This document shows, one piece after another, positions 1 through 7,541 of a stretch of DNA of 58,443 nt; within the stretch, counting starts at the first letter, position 1, and each line of letters starts with the position of its first letter. Under the pieces are notes generated by a model. The model did no database searches, had not been told where the DNA came from, and was given only the letters and a program-made list of their open reading frames with translations. The stretch is from NCBI GenBank assembly GCA_001838165.1, contig KV835910.1, positions 46,981 to 105,423 of the forward strand, read 5' to 3'. Source of the stretch: Actinomyces sp. HMSC035G02 (GTDB lineage Bacteria; Actinomycetota; Actinomycetes; Actinomycetales; Actinomycetaceae). Position numbers and translations under genes: made by a program.

Positions 1-214
1 CGTCGATCACCTCCACCACCACACGCCCATGACCGTGAGCGATCACCCCACAACCCGGGCAGCCAACCAGCTGGTTGCACGACTCAACATCGAGCACCAG
101 AGCCTGTGGGGTGCGAGCCACGCTCATCAGATGGAAGCCCTCCAAGTCAACGAGCAGATCACACCGACCACAACGATCAAGCGACTCAGAGCAACAGCAG
201 GTTGGGTGAGACAC
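1..214 (-). CDS. ISL3-family transposase, N-terminal part (cut by window edge)
   Basis: The frame starts at a GTG at 214 and runs leftward out of the window with no stop in its 71 codons. The visible protein has a cysteine-rich start (HPTCCC, then DRCGRCD), a stretch LEGFHL and a second zinc-finger-like motif GCPGCGVIAHGHGR. This is the arrangement of the N-terminal zinc-binding domain of ISL3 transposases, which lies ahead of the DDE catalytic domain. The catalytic residues are outside the window. An internal ATG at 127 is the alternative start, but the cysteine motif upstream of it supports the GTG. The frame is open throughout, so no damage is visible. Confidence 0.6.
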   Translation of the reverse strand, partial: MSHPTCCCSESLDRCGRCDLLVDLEGFHLMSVARTPQALVLDVESCNQLVGCPGCGVIAHGHGRVVVEVID

Positions 215-329
215 CGCCCGAGGTCCTTGAAGACAGCGGGGGTAGAAGTCCGCTCATCATCAAGGACCTCGACCTCTACCCGCAACCCCCGACCAACACC
301 CGGTCACCCATACTCAACTCGGAAGAGCC
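1..329 (-). mobile_element. Left-edge fragment of an ISL3-family insertion sequence
   Basis: The first 329 bases look like one end of an ISL3-type insertion sequence that continues off the window. On the minus strand the block begins at 329 with GGCTCTTCC. As I recall it, this matches the terminal bases of actinobacterial ISL3 elements. About 115 bases further in starts a transposase reading frame with the ISL3 N-terminal cysteine pattern. Position 330 would be the first base outside the element, 41 bp upstream of the MerR start codon. The other end and any 8-bp target duplication lie outside the window, so completeness cannot be judged. Confidence 0.6.
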
Positions 330-370
330 AGTTTGCCTTCGAGCGCACTCAAAGGTTTAGCGTAATAGAC

Positions 371-832
371 ATGTTGGAAGAACGGTTAGAGCAAGCCCTT
401 AGGCTCGCGATCGATCCACCCGGAGGGCTAAATACTGCGGCGTTGCGCGACCTGATTAGAGATGACGAGAACACTCAGTGGGATATCGCTACCACTGCCG
501 AGTATTTGGGAATCAGTGCACATACGCTGCGCTATTACGAACGCGTAGGGCTGGTGAAAGTAGGACGCGACGCATCCGGCTATCGGCTTTACGATGCTGC
601 GGCTGTACGGCGTTTGGTTTTTATTACCCGAATGCGGGTCTCTGGAATGTCGATTGCCCAACTCCAGCATTACATCTCCTTGGTTGAACAAGGTGCAGAA
701 ACAGTGCAGGAGCGTCTTGATTTGATGCTGGAGCATCGCGACATCCTTCGGCAACGAATAGAGGATCTTCAGTTATCGCTGGCAGCTACCGAATTCAAGA
801 TAGCAATGTATCAGAAAGGTTCCCGTCCATAA
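371..832 (+). CDS. MerR-family transcriptional regulator
   Basis: This is a 153-residue DNA-binding protein. The winged helix-turn-helix occupies roughly residues 38-105, with IATTAEYLGIS and the MerR hallmark HTLRYYERVGLV followed by GYRLYD. A C-terminal helix (QERLDLMLEHRDILRQRI) is a likely dimerisation coiled coil. No cysteine pair typical of metal or redox sensors is seen, so the effector is probably organic. The frame is open from position 29, but everything before 371 lies in or beside the IS and antisense to the transposase, so ATG 371 is the natural start. The stop overlaps the next ATG by one base (TAATG), which implies translational coupling. Base composition is less G+C rich than the rest of the window, suggesting transfer. 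Confidence 0.85.
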   Translation: MLEERLEQALRLAIDPPGGLNTAALRDLIRDDENTQWDIATTAEYLGISAHTLRYYERVGLVKVGRDASGYRLYDAAAVRRLVFITRMRVSGMSIAQLQHYISLVEQGAETVQERLDLMLEHRDILRQRIEDLQLSLAATEFKIAMYQKGSRP

Positions 833-1248
833 TGAGTGATCAGTACGATATTGATTCCGTCGATAACCAGCGACGTCGTGATCTTGGATTGCAGGTTCTC
901 TCCCGTATCGACGGAGACGCTGGTCAGAGTGTTATCGAATCACTTTCCGCGTCAAACCCTGCTTTAGGACACCACATCGCCGCATTTGCTTTCGGGGATA
1001 TTTACGATAGGCCCGGTCTGGATGCGCGCAGTCGCCAGTTAGTAACAATTGGCGTATTGACTGCATTAGGCGGATGCGAACCTCAACTTAAAGTTCATGT
1101 TGGAGCGGCACTCAATGTCGGGATTTCCGAAGAGGAAATTCAGGAAGCTATCCTGCACGCCTCAGTGTACTGTGGCTTTCCACGAGCACTGAACGCTACT
1201 TTTGCAGCACAGGAAGTAATTGAGTCACGGCGGAAGTGCGACAGGTAA
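832..1248 (+). CDS. Carboxymuconolactone decarboxylase (CMD/AhpD-fold) family protein
   Basis: This is a 138-residue all-helical protein of the CMD superfamily, which includes 4-carboxymuconolactone decarboxylase and AhpD-like alkylhydroperoxidases. The diagnostic core is present: RPGLDARSRQLVTIGVLTAL, then KVHVGAALNVGISEEEIQEA, then a tail with the YCGFPRALNA pattern. AhpD-type members use a CxxC redox pair, and none is present here, so a decarboxylase or isomerase-like role on a small ring compound is more likely than peroxide reduction. It is coupled to the upstream MerR gene, which probably controls it in response to its substrate. The exact substrate cannot be read from sequence. Confidence 0.85.
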   Translation: MSDQYDIDSVDNQRRRDLGLQVLSRIDGDAGQSVIESLSASNPALGHHIAAFAFGDIYDRPGLDARSRQLVTIGVLTALGGCEPQLKVHVGAALNVGISEEEIQEAILHASVYCGFPRALNATFAAQEVIESRRKCDR

Positions 1249-1289
1249 GTTGATGTGGAGGTGCTGTATGCATCAATTTCTGTTTCGGT

Positions 1290-1691
1290 CTAGTTGGCCA
1301 TCAACTTGAAAAAGAATTCTGGGTTTCCTGTCGAGTAGTACTGGTACCAGGTGTTGATTGTCTCTACCGGGTAGACGTCAAGGTACTCCAGTATGGCTCT
1401 TGCTCGGTCCAGTCCGGCGGCTGAGTTGGCGGTGATGAGGTTCTTGTCCACCCAGACGTTTTCAGTAGCGTCCCGCATAGTGGTGTAATCGTGGGTGGTC
1501 GGCCTGTTGCTTGTTATGGGTGCGGTCACTGCGTCAATTACATGCCCAAAGGCTCTGATCGTTGGACCCCGAGCGACGCAAACCTGGACGTCATCGCTGA
1601 CGATTGGGGTGAGTGCCCCGGCAAAACGCCCCACTGGGACGCACCCAAGCAACGCCTCGAACTGCTGCTCAGGACATAACCCGTCTTGCAA
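1290..1691 (-). pseudogene. Probable remnant, possibly DJ-1/PfpI-like C-terminus
   Basis: This is an open frame of 133 residues whose two halves look different. Residues from about 70 onward look like real protein (ENVWVDKNLITANSAAG, then a helix and NTWYQYYSTGNPE). They resemble the last strand and helix of DJ-1/PfpI-type glutamine amidotransferase-like proteins, where a 'VDxNLIT' strand is typical. The first half has no comparable signal and reads like out-of-frame DNA. The conserved nucleophile-elbow cysteine motif is missing. The frame begins 7 bp after the end of the next gene on the same strand. I read it as a 5'-truncated remnant; a small genuine gene of unknown function is the alternative. 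Confidence 0.35.
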
Positions 1692-1697
1692 CCAACC

Positions 1698-2783
1698 CTA
1701 GAATCCGGCCTCTCCCTCCTCGAACGGGGGTGTGATAGTTCCGTGTCGGTCGATAAATCGCGCGGGCTTCAACGGCGCGTCTCGAACGACATTGAGGAGC
1801 CGGTCGAAGGTTTCCATCGCGGCGTGACGTTTGGAGGGAACGAACTCCAGAGCGGACGCGTACGGACTGATCTCATGACCCTTACCTGACAGGGTGTTAG
1901 CCAAGCTTGCTAGCGGGTTGGCTCGTGTACCTTCTTCAATAGCTCTCACGATCCAGGAGCGACATTCGTTGACATCGTCAGCCCAGGTACGGAATACCTG
2001 CCCGGTGAGTTCTTGGTGCCAGGAGTAGTCGTCCGAACTGCTGGTTAGTGTCCATCCCGGCCACAGCGCATCGAAATCCTCCAGGTGCATGTCCCTGTCC
2101 TGGAGCGACCACCAACGCAACGAGCGTGCTTGGTAGTCCACGAATATCCCGGTGGTCGGAACATAGTCATCCGTGGTCTGCTCCCACGCATCCGATTCAT
2201 CCGGTAGCCGGGAGGCGACCTCGCGAGCCAAAGCCAGGAAATTCTCAGGACCGCATCCAGTAAGATCATCCAGGAAGCCGTAGGCGCGCCAGGTGACCAA
2301 GGTACCGTCTGTCATGCGCACGGTGATGGGATCAACTCCGTGCCACTCATCCCATGGCTCTAGACCGGGCGCGCGATCACACGGCAAACGATCAGAACGG
2401 TGTGTGAAGATGGTGGCCGGATCGACGCCCGCAGCTCGAAGAGTTCCACGGGTTCCTTCGGCTGACCAGGCGGCCGTCCACCCAGGCCAGGTGTGCTCAA
2501 CGAGGTAGTTGATAAGTCGAGGCATGTAGAGTGCCTCACTCTCCTCTGCCCACACCACCAGTTTCCTGGTCTCGTCGATCAGAAGTGTGCCCTCAATCCA
2601 CGTCGCCCCCTTCCAAGCATGCGGATCATCAACACCCATCGGAGACATACGACGCACACGCTCGTAGGTGGCTTCCATACCGTCGATCGCAATGTCCAGT
2701 CCGACCGTTTGGGCCGCCGAGTGGTTGTAGTAGATCTCCCAACCAGAGTAAGTCTTAAGCAAAACACCTAACCGGGAACCCAT
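1698..2783 (-). CDS. Unrecognised 361-aa protein with an internal repeat
   Basis: I do not recognise this protein. It is soluble in appearance: no signal peptide or membrane segment, many tryptophans and acidic residues. Two parts share a pattern of G-x-[LF]-[IV]-D, then RK-x-L-x-x-W, then about 20 residues ending in WPGWT. One lies near residues 63-100 and the other near residues 212-250, which points to an internal duplication. The start ATG is at 2783 with GGAGGTG a few bases upstream. Composition is lower in G+C than the housekeeping genes, and the gene sits in the IS-bordered accessory patch, so it is probably acquired. An immunity- or effector-like role is possible but unsupported. Confidence 0.55.
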   Translation of the reverse strand: MGSRLGVLLKTYSGWEIYYNHSAAQTVGLDIAIDGMEATYERVRRMSPMGVDDPHAWKGATWIEGTLLIDETRKLVVWAEESEALYMPRLINYLVEHTWPGWTAAWSAEGTRGTLRAAGVDPATIFTHRSDRLPCDRAPGLEPWDEWHGVDPITVRMTDGTLVTWRAYGFLDDLTGCGPENFLALAREVASRLPDESDAWEQTTDDYVPTTGIFVDYQARSLRWWSLQDRDMHLEDFDALWPGWTLTSSSDDYSWHQELTGQVFRTWADDVNECRSWIVRAIEEGTRANPLASLANTLSGKGHEISPYASALEFVPSKRHAAMETFDRLLNVVRDAPLKPARFIDRHGTITPPFEEGEAGF

Positions 2784-2966
2784 CGTGACACCTCCAAGCG
2801 GGAGAACAATTTGTCCGACACTATACGTTCCTGAACGTCCTTGCTAGCCGGTGGTGCGTTCGATCAGGGTCGCGCACGCACTGGCCTGGCCACCTGCGCC
2901 ACTACCGCACAAATCGCTTACACCCCATGACACTGCCGACCAACATTGGTCAGACACCCGCAAACG

Positions 2967-2995
2967 AAAAGACTCCGGACTTATCAAATCCGGAG
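2967..2995 (-). terminator. Terminator downstream of tRNA-Gly
   Basis: On the minus strand a 7-bp stem (CTCCGGA at 2995-2989 and TCCGGAG at 2979-2973) with a 9-base loop is followed by TCTTTT. It lies 7 bases beyond the CCA end of tRNA-Gly, as expected for an intrinsic terminator of that gene. Confidence 0.7.
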
Positions 2996-3001
2996 CCAAA
3001 A

Positions 3002-3075
3002 TGGAGCGGGCGACGGGAATCGAACCCGCCTCTGAAGCTTGGGAAGCTTCCATTCTACCGATGAACTACGCCCGC
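3002..3075 (-). tRNA. tRNA-Gly (anticodon CCC)
   Basis: This is a complete cloverleaf. The acceptor GCGGGCG pairs with CGCCCGC, and the T-stem is GCGGG/CCCGT around TTCGAAT. The anticodon stem GAAGC/GCTTC encloses the loop TTCCCAA, giving anticodon CCC. The discriminator is T, and the CCA tail is encoded at 3004-3002. It stands alone, with its own terminator downstream and a possible -10 element upstream on the same strand. Confidence 0.93.
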
Positions 3076-3106
3076 AATTCATCGTCCCGAAGGAATCGAC
3101 CCGTCG

Positions 3107-3112
3107 ATCATA
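3107..3112 (-). promoter_or_regulatory. Candidate -10 element for tRNA-Gly
   Basis: On the minus strand this reads TATGAT, about 30 bases upstream of the tRNA 5' end. No convincing -35 hexamer was found at the usual spacing, so the assignment is tentative. Confidence 0.35.
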
Positions 3113-3305
3113 TCGTCACGCCGGATGGCCGCGCAACCGGCGTTGGTTGGGCAAGCGTGGGAGTGTTGGGCGGAGGGAGTGGTAACGAATCGTGATGGAG
3201 CTGGGCGGAGTGCGTGGGTGGCGGTGCTGCCATGTACTCACCCCTGCACCATCGACACCCGGACACGCCCGATACACTGAGGTCGCCCAACCGATTGGAG
3301 TACCC

Positions 3306-3725
3306 ATGCCTCGTCCCGTGGTGGCGGCCGCGATTGTCGATTCCCTGAGCGACCCCACGATGCTGCTCGCCTGCTCGCGCGCCTACCCGCAGGAGCTGCG
3401 CGGCCAGTTCGAGCTGCCCGGCGGAAAGGTCGAGGGCGCTGAAGATCCGGTCGAAGCCCTCACGCGCGAGATTATCGAGGAGCTCGGCGCGCGCCTGACG
3501 ATCGGCGAGCGCGTGTGCCCCGAGGGTGGGCAGTGGTGGCCGATTCTGGGCGGGCGCGTGATGGGCGTGTGGCTCGCCGAGGTTGCGCTGAACTCGCAAG
3601 AGCCGCGCGCGGGCGCGTCGCACCTTGAGGCAATGTGGGTGCCCCTCGAGAACCTTGCCGCGCTGCCGTGGATCGTCGCTGACCTGCCGATTGTCGAGGC
3701 CGTGGTCGCCCGCTGCGCTCGCTGA
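3306..3725 (+). CDS. Nudix hydrolase, MutT/8-oxo-dGTP-pyrophosphatase type
   Basis: This is a 139-residue enzyme that hydrolyses a nucleoside diphosphate linked to another group, most likely a (deoxy)nucleotide sanitising activity. The Nudix box is perfect at residues 40-62 (G-x5-E-x7-REIIEELG), and the preceding FELPGGKVEG is the usual MutT approach strand. The frame is open further upstream, but ATG 3306 has GGAG five bases before it and matches the family's usual short start (VVAAAIVDS). It is monocistronic, between tRNA-Gly and a TetR regulator. Substrate choice (8-oxo-dGTP versus others) cannot be settled from sequence. Confidence 0.85.
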   Translation: MPRPVVAAAIVDSLSDPTMLLACSRAYPQELRGQFELPGGKVEGAEDPVEALTREIIEELGARLTIGERVCPEGGQWWPILGGRVMGVWLAEVALNSQEPRAGASHLEAMWVPLENLAALPWIVADLPIVEAVVARCAR

Positions 3726-3790
3726 GGACGGGCGCCCGGCACGCAGTCATAATTTGACGACACATAGGGGCAGAGTGTCAGAATGAGAGC

Positions 3791-4429
3791 ATGCCGAAGA
3801 TTATTGGCGAGTCGCTCGCCTCTCACCGCGAGCTGACTCGTACACGCCTCTTTGAGGCTCTGGGATCACTGATGGGGGAGCAGTCCTTCGAGTCGATCAC
3901 CATGAGTCAGATCGCTGAGCGCGCGGGCGTTGGGCGCACGGCCGTCTACAACCATTTCGCGGACAAGGAAGTGCTCCTGCTGGCCTACATGCGGCAGGTG
4001 ACAGAGGAGTTCACGCGGGTGCTGACGGCCCGTCTCGAGTCCGAGCCGGATCCACTCATGCGCCTGCGCATCTACATTCGTGCGCACCTGCAGATGATTA
4101 GCCGCTACCACGTCAAGGCTGGCACGGGCCTGCGCCGTCAGATGTCGGGCCAGGGTGCCTCGCATCTGCATGATCACGCGGGTATGGTTGGTGAGCTCCT
4201 CATTGGGATCCTCGACGAGGCCATGGAGCGCGGGTTGATCGTCGAGCAGAATACGCTGGGCGCGGTGCACCTGATTCATGCGACGCTGCAGGGGCAGCGT
4301 CTGCCTCAGGATCCGGCGCATCGTGAGTCTGCGCTGCTGTTGGTTGAGACGTTCATCTTGCGCGGCTTGGGCGCTTCGGAGGAGAATGTGTGCCAGGTCA
4401 CTGCTTCTTCTCTCGCTTCGGGGGAATAG
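3791..4429 (+). CDS. TetR/AcrR-family transcriptional regulator
   Basis: This is a 212-residue repressor-like protein. The N-terminal helix-turn-helix is at about residues 30-62 (ITMSQIAERAGVGRTAVYNHF followed by ADKEVLL), the standard TetR DNA-recognition segment. The remaining 150 residues form the variable ligand-binding and dimerisation domain, without recognisable ligand signature. It is transcribed in the same direction as thioredoxin, about 95 bp upstream of it, but a promoter-like element between them suggests separate transcription. Target genes are unknown; no neighbouring transporter is divergent from it, so autoregulation is the only site-based guess. Confidence 0.85.
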   Translation: MPKIIGESLASHRELTRTRLFEALGSLMGEQSFESITMSQIAERAGVGRTAVYNHFADKEVLLLAYMRQVTEEFTRVLTARLESEPDPLMRLRIYIRAHLQMISRYHVKAGTGLRRQMSGQGASHLHDHAGMVGELLIGILDEAMERGLIVEQNTLGAVHLIHATLQGQRLPQDPAHRESALLLVETFILRGLGASEENVCQVTASSLASGE

Positions 4430-4454
4430 AGGGCGCGTCGCGCCCGTTGAAACG

Positions 4455-4460
4455 TATAGT
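4455..4460 (+). promoter_or_regulatory. Candidate -10 element of the thioredoxin gene
   Basis: The hexamer TATAGT lies 64 bases upstream of the thioredoxin start codon, after a GC-rich hairpin that follows the TetR gene (GGGCGCG/CGCGCCC near 4431-4444). No good -35 was found, so the call is tentative. Confidence 0.35.
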
Positions 4461-4524
4461 TCACTCAAGGGGCTTTTGCCCCGACCAACAGACCGGTGAA
4501 AGCGCCGGCGACAACAGGAGAAAC

Positions 4525-4902
4525 ATGGCTACCGTTACCCTCACGCAGGAGAACTTCGAGCAGACCGTGTCCGCCGGCGGCATCGTCCTGGTGGATTTCT
4601 GGGCGACCTGGTGCGGCCCGTGCCGTCAGTTCGGCCCCATCTTCGAAGAGGCTTCCGAGAAGTACCCGGACATCGTGTTCGGCAAGGTTGATACGGATGA
4701 TCAGCAGCAGATGGCGATGGCCGCTCAGATCACCTCGATCCCGACCCTGATGGTCTTCCGCGACGGCATCGTCGTGTTCCGTCAGTCCGGTGCTCTGCCG
4801 CTGTCCGCGCTCGAGGACCTGATCTCTCAGGTCCAGAACCTCGACATGGATGAGGTCCGCAAGCAGATCGCCGAGATTGAGGCTGAAGAATCTGCCGAGT
4901 GA
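4525..4902 (+). CDS. trxA: Thioredoxin
   Basis: This is a 125-residue cytoplasmic disulfide reductase. The active site WCGPC is at residues 29-33 in the usual context VLVDFWATWCGPC, the cis-proline strand SIPTLMVF is present, and a buried aspartate (D24) precedes the active site. It is about 15-20 residues longer than E. coli thioredoxin because of an acidic helical tail (MDEVRKQIAEIEAEESAE). The start at 4525 is fixed by CAGGAG four bases upstream. The open frame before it is only the end of the TetR region. A strong terminator follows within 15 bp. Thioredoxin reductase is not in this window. Confidence 0.95.
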   Translation: MATVTLTQENFEQTVSAGGIVLVDFWATWCGPCRQFGPIFEEASEKYPDIVFGKVDTDDQQQMAMAAQITSIPTLMVFRDGIVVFRQSGALPLSALEDLISQVQNLDMDEVRKQIAEIEAEESAE

Positions 4903-4911
4903 TCAGCTCGT

Positions 4912-4948
4912 AAAAAGGCCCCGAGGCACGTTGCCTCGGGGCCTTTCG
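4912..4948. terminator. Bidirectional terminator between trxA and the GNAT gene
   Basis: A 14-bp perfect stem (4915-4928 with 4932-4945) around a 3-base loop is flanked by an A-run on one side and T's on the other. It can stop transcription of trxA from the left and of the convergent acetyltransferase from the right. Confidence 0.85.
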
Positions 4949-4964
4949 TCTATGTGGTGGCGGG

Positions 4965-5519
4965 TCACTCGACCGGGAGTCGCGCCGGTCGGCGGGTGAT
5001 CAGTTCGCGGTCGGCGTGGTCGCCCACCATGAACGAGTACTCGCCGACGATCTCGAAGCCGTGGCGCGCGTAGAGGCGTTGCGCCCCGTAGTTTTCGCTC
5101 CATACGCCGATCCACAGAGTCCGGGGTCCGTCGCGCTCGAGCCACTCGAGCGCCGTGTTGAGCAGGAGCGTGCCGCGACCACCGCCCTGGTGCCCCTGCA
5201 GGATGTAGAGGCGCTGGATTTCCCCGTCGCCGGGCGCGACGTCCGGGTGGGGCAGGTGCGCGGGGCATGCGGTCACGTAGCCGATCGGGGCTTGGGGCGC
5301 CGACGAGGCCGGGGCCTCGTCAGTCGCGTCCTCGAAGAGGAGCCACGTCGCCCGATCCGGGTCCTCGAGTTCGGTGCGCAGGACGTTGGGCGCGTAGGCC
5401 TCGTCGAGGAAGGCCTCCAGGTCGGCGGGATCGTAGAGGTGGCCAAAAGTCTGCGTGAAGCAGGTGCGCGAGAGGTCGGAGAGCGCCTCGGCGTCTGCGG
5501 GGGTGGCGCGGCGGATCAT
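4965..5519 (-). CDS. GNAT-family N-acetyltransferase
   Basis: This is a 184-residue acetyl-CoA-dependent acyltransferase. The N-terminus IRRATPADAEALSDL is the typical GNAT beta1-alpha1, and motif A is visible as YILQGHQGGGRGTLLL (R/Q-x-x-G-x-G/A pocket for CoA pyrophosphate). WSENYGAQRLYARHGFE is the motif B region shared with RimI-like and small-molecule acetylases. The start ATG 5519 has GAAAGG five bases upstream, so the longer frame is rejected. A variable loop (about residues 70-85) contains the sequence ATDEAPASSAP, encoded by a palindromic copy of the recurrent GACGAGGCC motif. Substrate unknown. Confidence 0.85.
   Translation of the reverse strand: MIRRATPADAEALSDLSRTCFTQTFGHLYDPADLEAFLDEAYAPNVLRTELEDPDRATWLLFEDATDEAPASSAPQAPIGYVTACPAHLPHPDVAPGDGEIQRLYILQGHQGGGRGTLLLNTALEWLERDGPRTLWIGVWSENYGAQRLYARHGFEIVGEYSFMVGDHADRELITRRPARLPVE
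5302..5321. repeat. Palindromic copy of the GACGAGGCC motif inside the GNAT gene
   Basis: GACGAGGCC at 5302-5310 is followed, after GG, by its exact reverse complement GGCCTCGTC at 5313-5321. It falls in a non-conserved loop of the acetyltransferase. The same 9-mer recurs many times across the window. Confidence 0.6.
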
Positions 5520-5682
5520 GGCTGCCTTTCGTTGGTTCAGCACCCATCGTAGGGGCGAGGACGTGCACGGCCCACCCGGCGGGACGGACCCTGAAAAAAC
5601 CCTGAGAAGACGGGGATAGCGTTGCTGCGTGAATGAGGCGCACCTTACAATTGGGCAACGCCGTTCATCGAAGGAGACGCAC

Positions 5683-6759
5683 GTGGCACACAAGACCCGC
5701 ACCGCCCAGGTGCTCGACATTGTCAAGGTTCTTGCCTGGGTAGTTATCGCCGTGGCCTTGGTGAAGTTCGCGTTCTTCCCCGCCGTCCAGGAGGATCAAA
5801 GCACCGACGGTATGGACCCGGGCGGCAACTTCGGACAGATGACGATCGAGGTGGGCCGCGCCGACATCACGAACACCGTGAGTGTCACGGGCACAATCCA
5901 GGCCGACGAGCCGGTGGTGGCCCGCGCAACCCTGGACGGCAACGTCGTGCGTACCTTCGTCAACGACGGAGACAAGATCTCCAAGGGCGACGCCATCGTG
6001 CAGATCCGCAAGGAGATCCCCGGCGAGACCCGCCAGGTCACCGACGAAGAAGGCAACGTGAGCGTCGAGACCGCCGATCCGACCTATAAGTACGAGACGG
6101 TCGTCTCGCCCGGTGATGGAACGGTGTCGACGAGCGTGCTGGTTGGCCAGCAGTTCGCGATCGGGGACACGGTTGCGACCGTCGCGCCCGCGACCTTCTC
6201 CGCGGTCGCGTCCCTGAGCGCGGACCAGATGTACCGCCTCCAGGACGCCCCGTCGACCGCGACCGTCACCATCAAGAACGGCCCTGCGCCCTTCGAGTGC
6301 ACGGGTGTCAAGCTGGTGAGCCCAACCGGCAAACAAACGGACCCGAAGTCGAACACCGGGTCCGATAACGGCGCCTCGTCCTCGACGGATCTGAAGGCGC
6401 GCTGCGCGATTCCTGGAGACCAGACGGTGTTCGCGGGCCTGCAGGTCACCCTCGAGATGACGGCGGGCTCGGTGACGGGTGTTCTCGCGGTGCCGATCTC
6501 CGCTGTCGAGGGCCGCTACCAGTCCGGCTCCGTCTACCTGCCGACCGACGACCCGACCAAGCCGGAGAAGCGCGCCGTCACCTTGGGCATCACGGACGGC
6601 AAGATGGTCGAGGTCAAGGAGGGCCTCACGGAGGGCGAGGAGATCCTCGAGTTCACCCCGACCTCGAACAAGGACAATCAGGACGGACAGACCGGCCCTT
6701 ACGGCGGCATGGACTCCGGCATGGTCGGGGGCCCGGGCGACGCGGCGGGCACGCAATGA
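5683..6759 (+). CDS. Efflux adaptor subunit (HlyD/MacA-like membrane fusion protein)
   Basis: This is a 358-residue protein with one N-terminal membrane anchor (about residues 10-30, VLAWVVIAVALVKFAF) and the rest outside the membrane. The pattern matches membrane-fusion adaptors: a barrel-sandwich/lipoyl-like half (TNTVSVTGTIQADEPVVARA, then DGDKISKGDAIVQI), a second half (SPGDGTVSTSVLVGQQ), a beta-barrel region and a C-terminal domain (TLGITDGKMVEVKEGLTEGE). The tail is Gly/Met-rich. GTG 5683 is preferred because AAGGAG sits six bases before it. The stop overlaps the ATG of the ATPase gene (ATGA). With the next two genes it forms a MacAB-type exporter, in which it should bind the permease; the substrate is unknown. 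Confidence 0.85.
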   Translation: MAHKTRTAQVLDIVKVLAWVVIAVALVKFAFFPAVQEDQSTDGMDPGGNFGQMTIEVGRADITNTVSVTGTIQADEPVVARATLDGNVVRTFVNDGDKISKGDAIVQIRKEIPGETRQVTDEEGNVSVETADPTYKYETVVSPGDGTVSTSVLVGQQFAIGDTVATVAPATFSAVASLSADQMYRLQDAPSTATVTIKNGPAPFECTGVKLVSPTGKQTDPKSNTGSDNGASSSTDLKARCAIPGDQTVFAGLQVTLEMTAGSVTGVLAVPISAVEGRYQSGSVYLPTDDPTKPEKRAVTLGITDGKMVEVKEGLTEGEEILEFTPTSNKDNQDGQTGPYGGMDSGMVGGPGDAAGTQ

Positions 6760-7541
6760 GTCTCGTGTGCCTGCGGGACGTGACCCGCACGGTGACCCTG
6801 CCCGATGGGGAGGACCTGCACATTCTGCGTGGCGTCAACCTGGACGTCGCCCAGGGTGAGCACGTCTCGATCGTGGGCCGCTCGGGCACGGGCAAGTCCA
6901 CGATGCTCAACATCATCGGACTCCTGGACGCCCCCACCTCGGGCACGTACGAGCTGGACGGCGTGGATACGACGCGCCTGGGCGAGGGGCGGCGCGCGCG
7001 CATGCGCGGGGAAGACTTCGGCTTCGTGTTCCAGCAGTTCAACATCTTTTCGGCGCGCACGGCCGCGGAAAACGTTGAGGTTCCCCTCCTGTACGCCCCC
7101 GGCCCGCAGCTGCTGCGCAGGCGTTCGATTGCCGTCGACATGCTCGAGCGCGTGGGCCTGGGTGAGCGCGCGGACTCCTACCCGGGTGAGATGAGTGGCG
7201 GCGAGCAGCAGCGCATCGCGATCGCGCGCGCCCTCGTGCGCCGCCCGCGCGTCATCCTCGCCGACGAGCCGACGGGCGCCCTCGACCCGGACACGGGCCG
7301 CGTCGTCATGGCCCTCCTCGAGGAGGTCGCCCGCGAGTCCAATGCCGCGCTCATCGTCATCACGCACGACATGGCGGTGGCCGCGCGGGCGCAGCGCGCC
7401 TACGAGCTCTACGACGGCACGCTGCACGAGGTCGAGGATCCTTCCGCTCTCGCGCACCGCGCGGAAGCCGGGCACTCGGGAGACGAGGCCGGGGCCGAGC
7501 AGGCCTCGTCCCTCGCGACGTCGGAGGAGGGTGAGCAGTGA
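6756..7541 (+). CDS. ABC transporter ATP-binding protein (MacB/LolD type)
   Basis: This is a 261-residue cytoplasmic ATPase that powers the adjacent permease. It has a Walker A (GRSGTGKST), Q-loop (FVFQQFNIF), signature (SGGEQQRIAIARA), Walker B with catalytic Glu (VILADEPTGALD) and switch His (VITHD). It resembles the LolD/MacB subfamily that works with FtsX-like permeases. It overlaps both neighbours by 4 bp, so the three genes are one translationally coupled operon. The last 30 residues are a non-conserved acidic tail containing two copies of the GACGAGGCC motif (SGDEAGAEQASSLAT). Confidence 0.93.
   Translation: MSLVCLRDVTRTVTLPDGEDLHILRGVNLDVAQGEHVSIVGRSGTGKSTMLNIIGLLDAPTSGTYELDGVDTTRLGEGRRARMRGEDFGFVFQQFNIFSARTAAENVEVPLLYAPGPQLLRRRSIAVDMLERVGLGERADSYPGEMSGGEQQRIAIARALVRRPRVILADEPTGALDPDTGRVVMALLEEVARESNAALIVITHDMAVAARAQRAYELYDGTLHEVEDPSALAHRAEAGHSGDEAGAEQASSLATSEEGEQ
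7482..7510. repeat. Inverted pair of GACGAGGCC motifs in the ABC ATPase tail
   Basis: GACGAGGCC (7482-7490) and its reverse complement (7502-7510) are separated by 11 bases. They encode part of the dispensable-looking C-terminal tail of the ATPase. Confidence 0.6.

Noticed and set aside
29..370. N-terminal extension of the MerR protein back to position 29
   Set aside because: This stretch is antisense to the ISL3 transposase and crosses the IS end. The family-typical start is at 371.
1290..2783. A single gene split by a frameshift (133- and 361-residue frames)
   Set aside because: The downstream frame's protein-like part does not continue the pattern of the upstream protein, and no shared domain bridges them.
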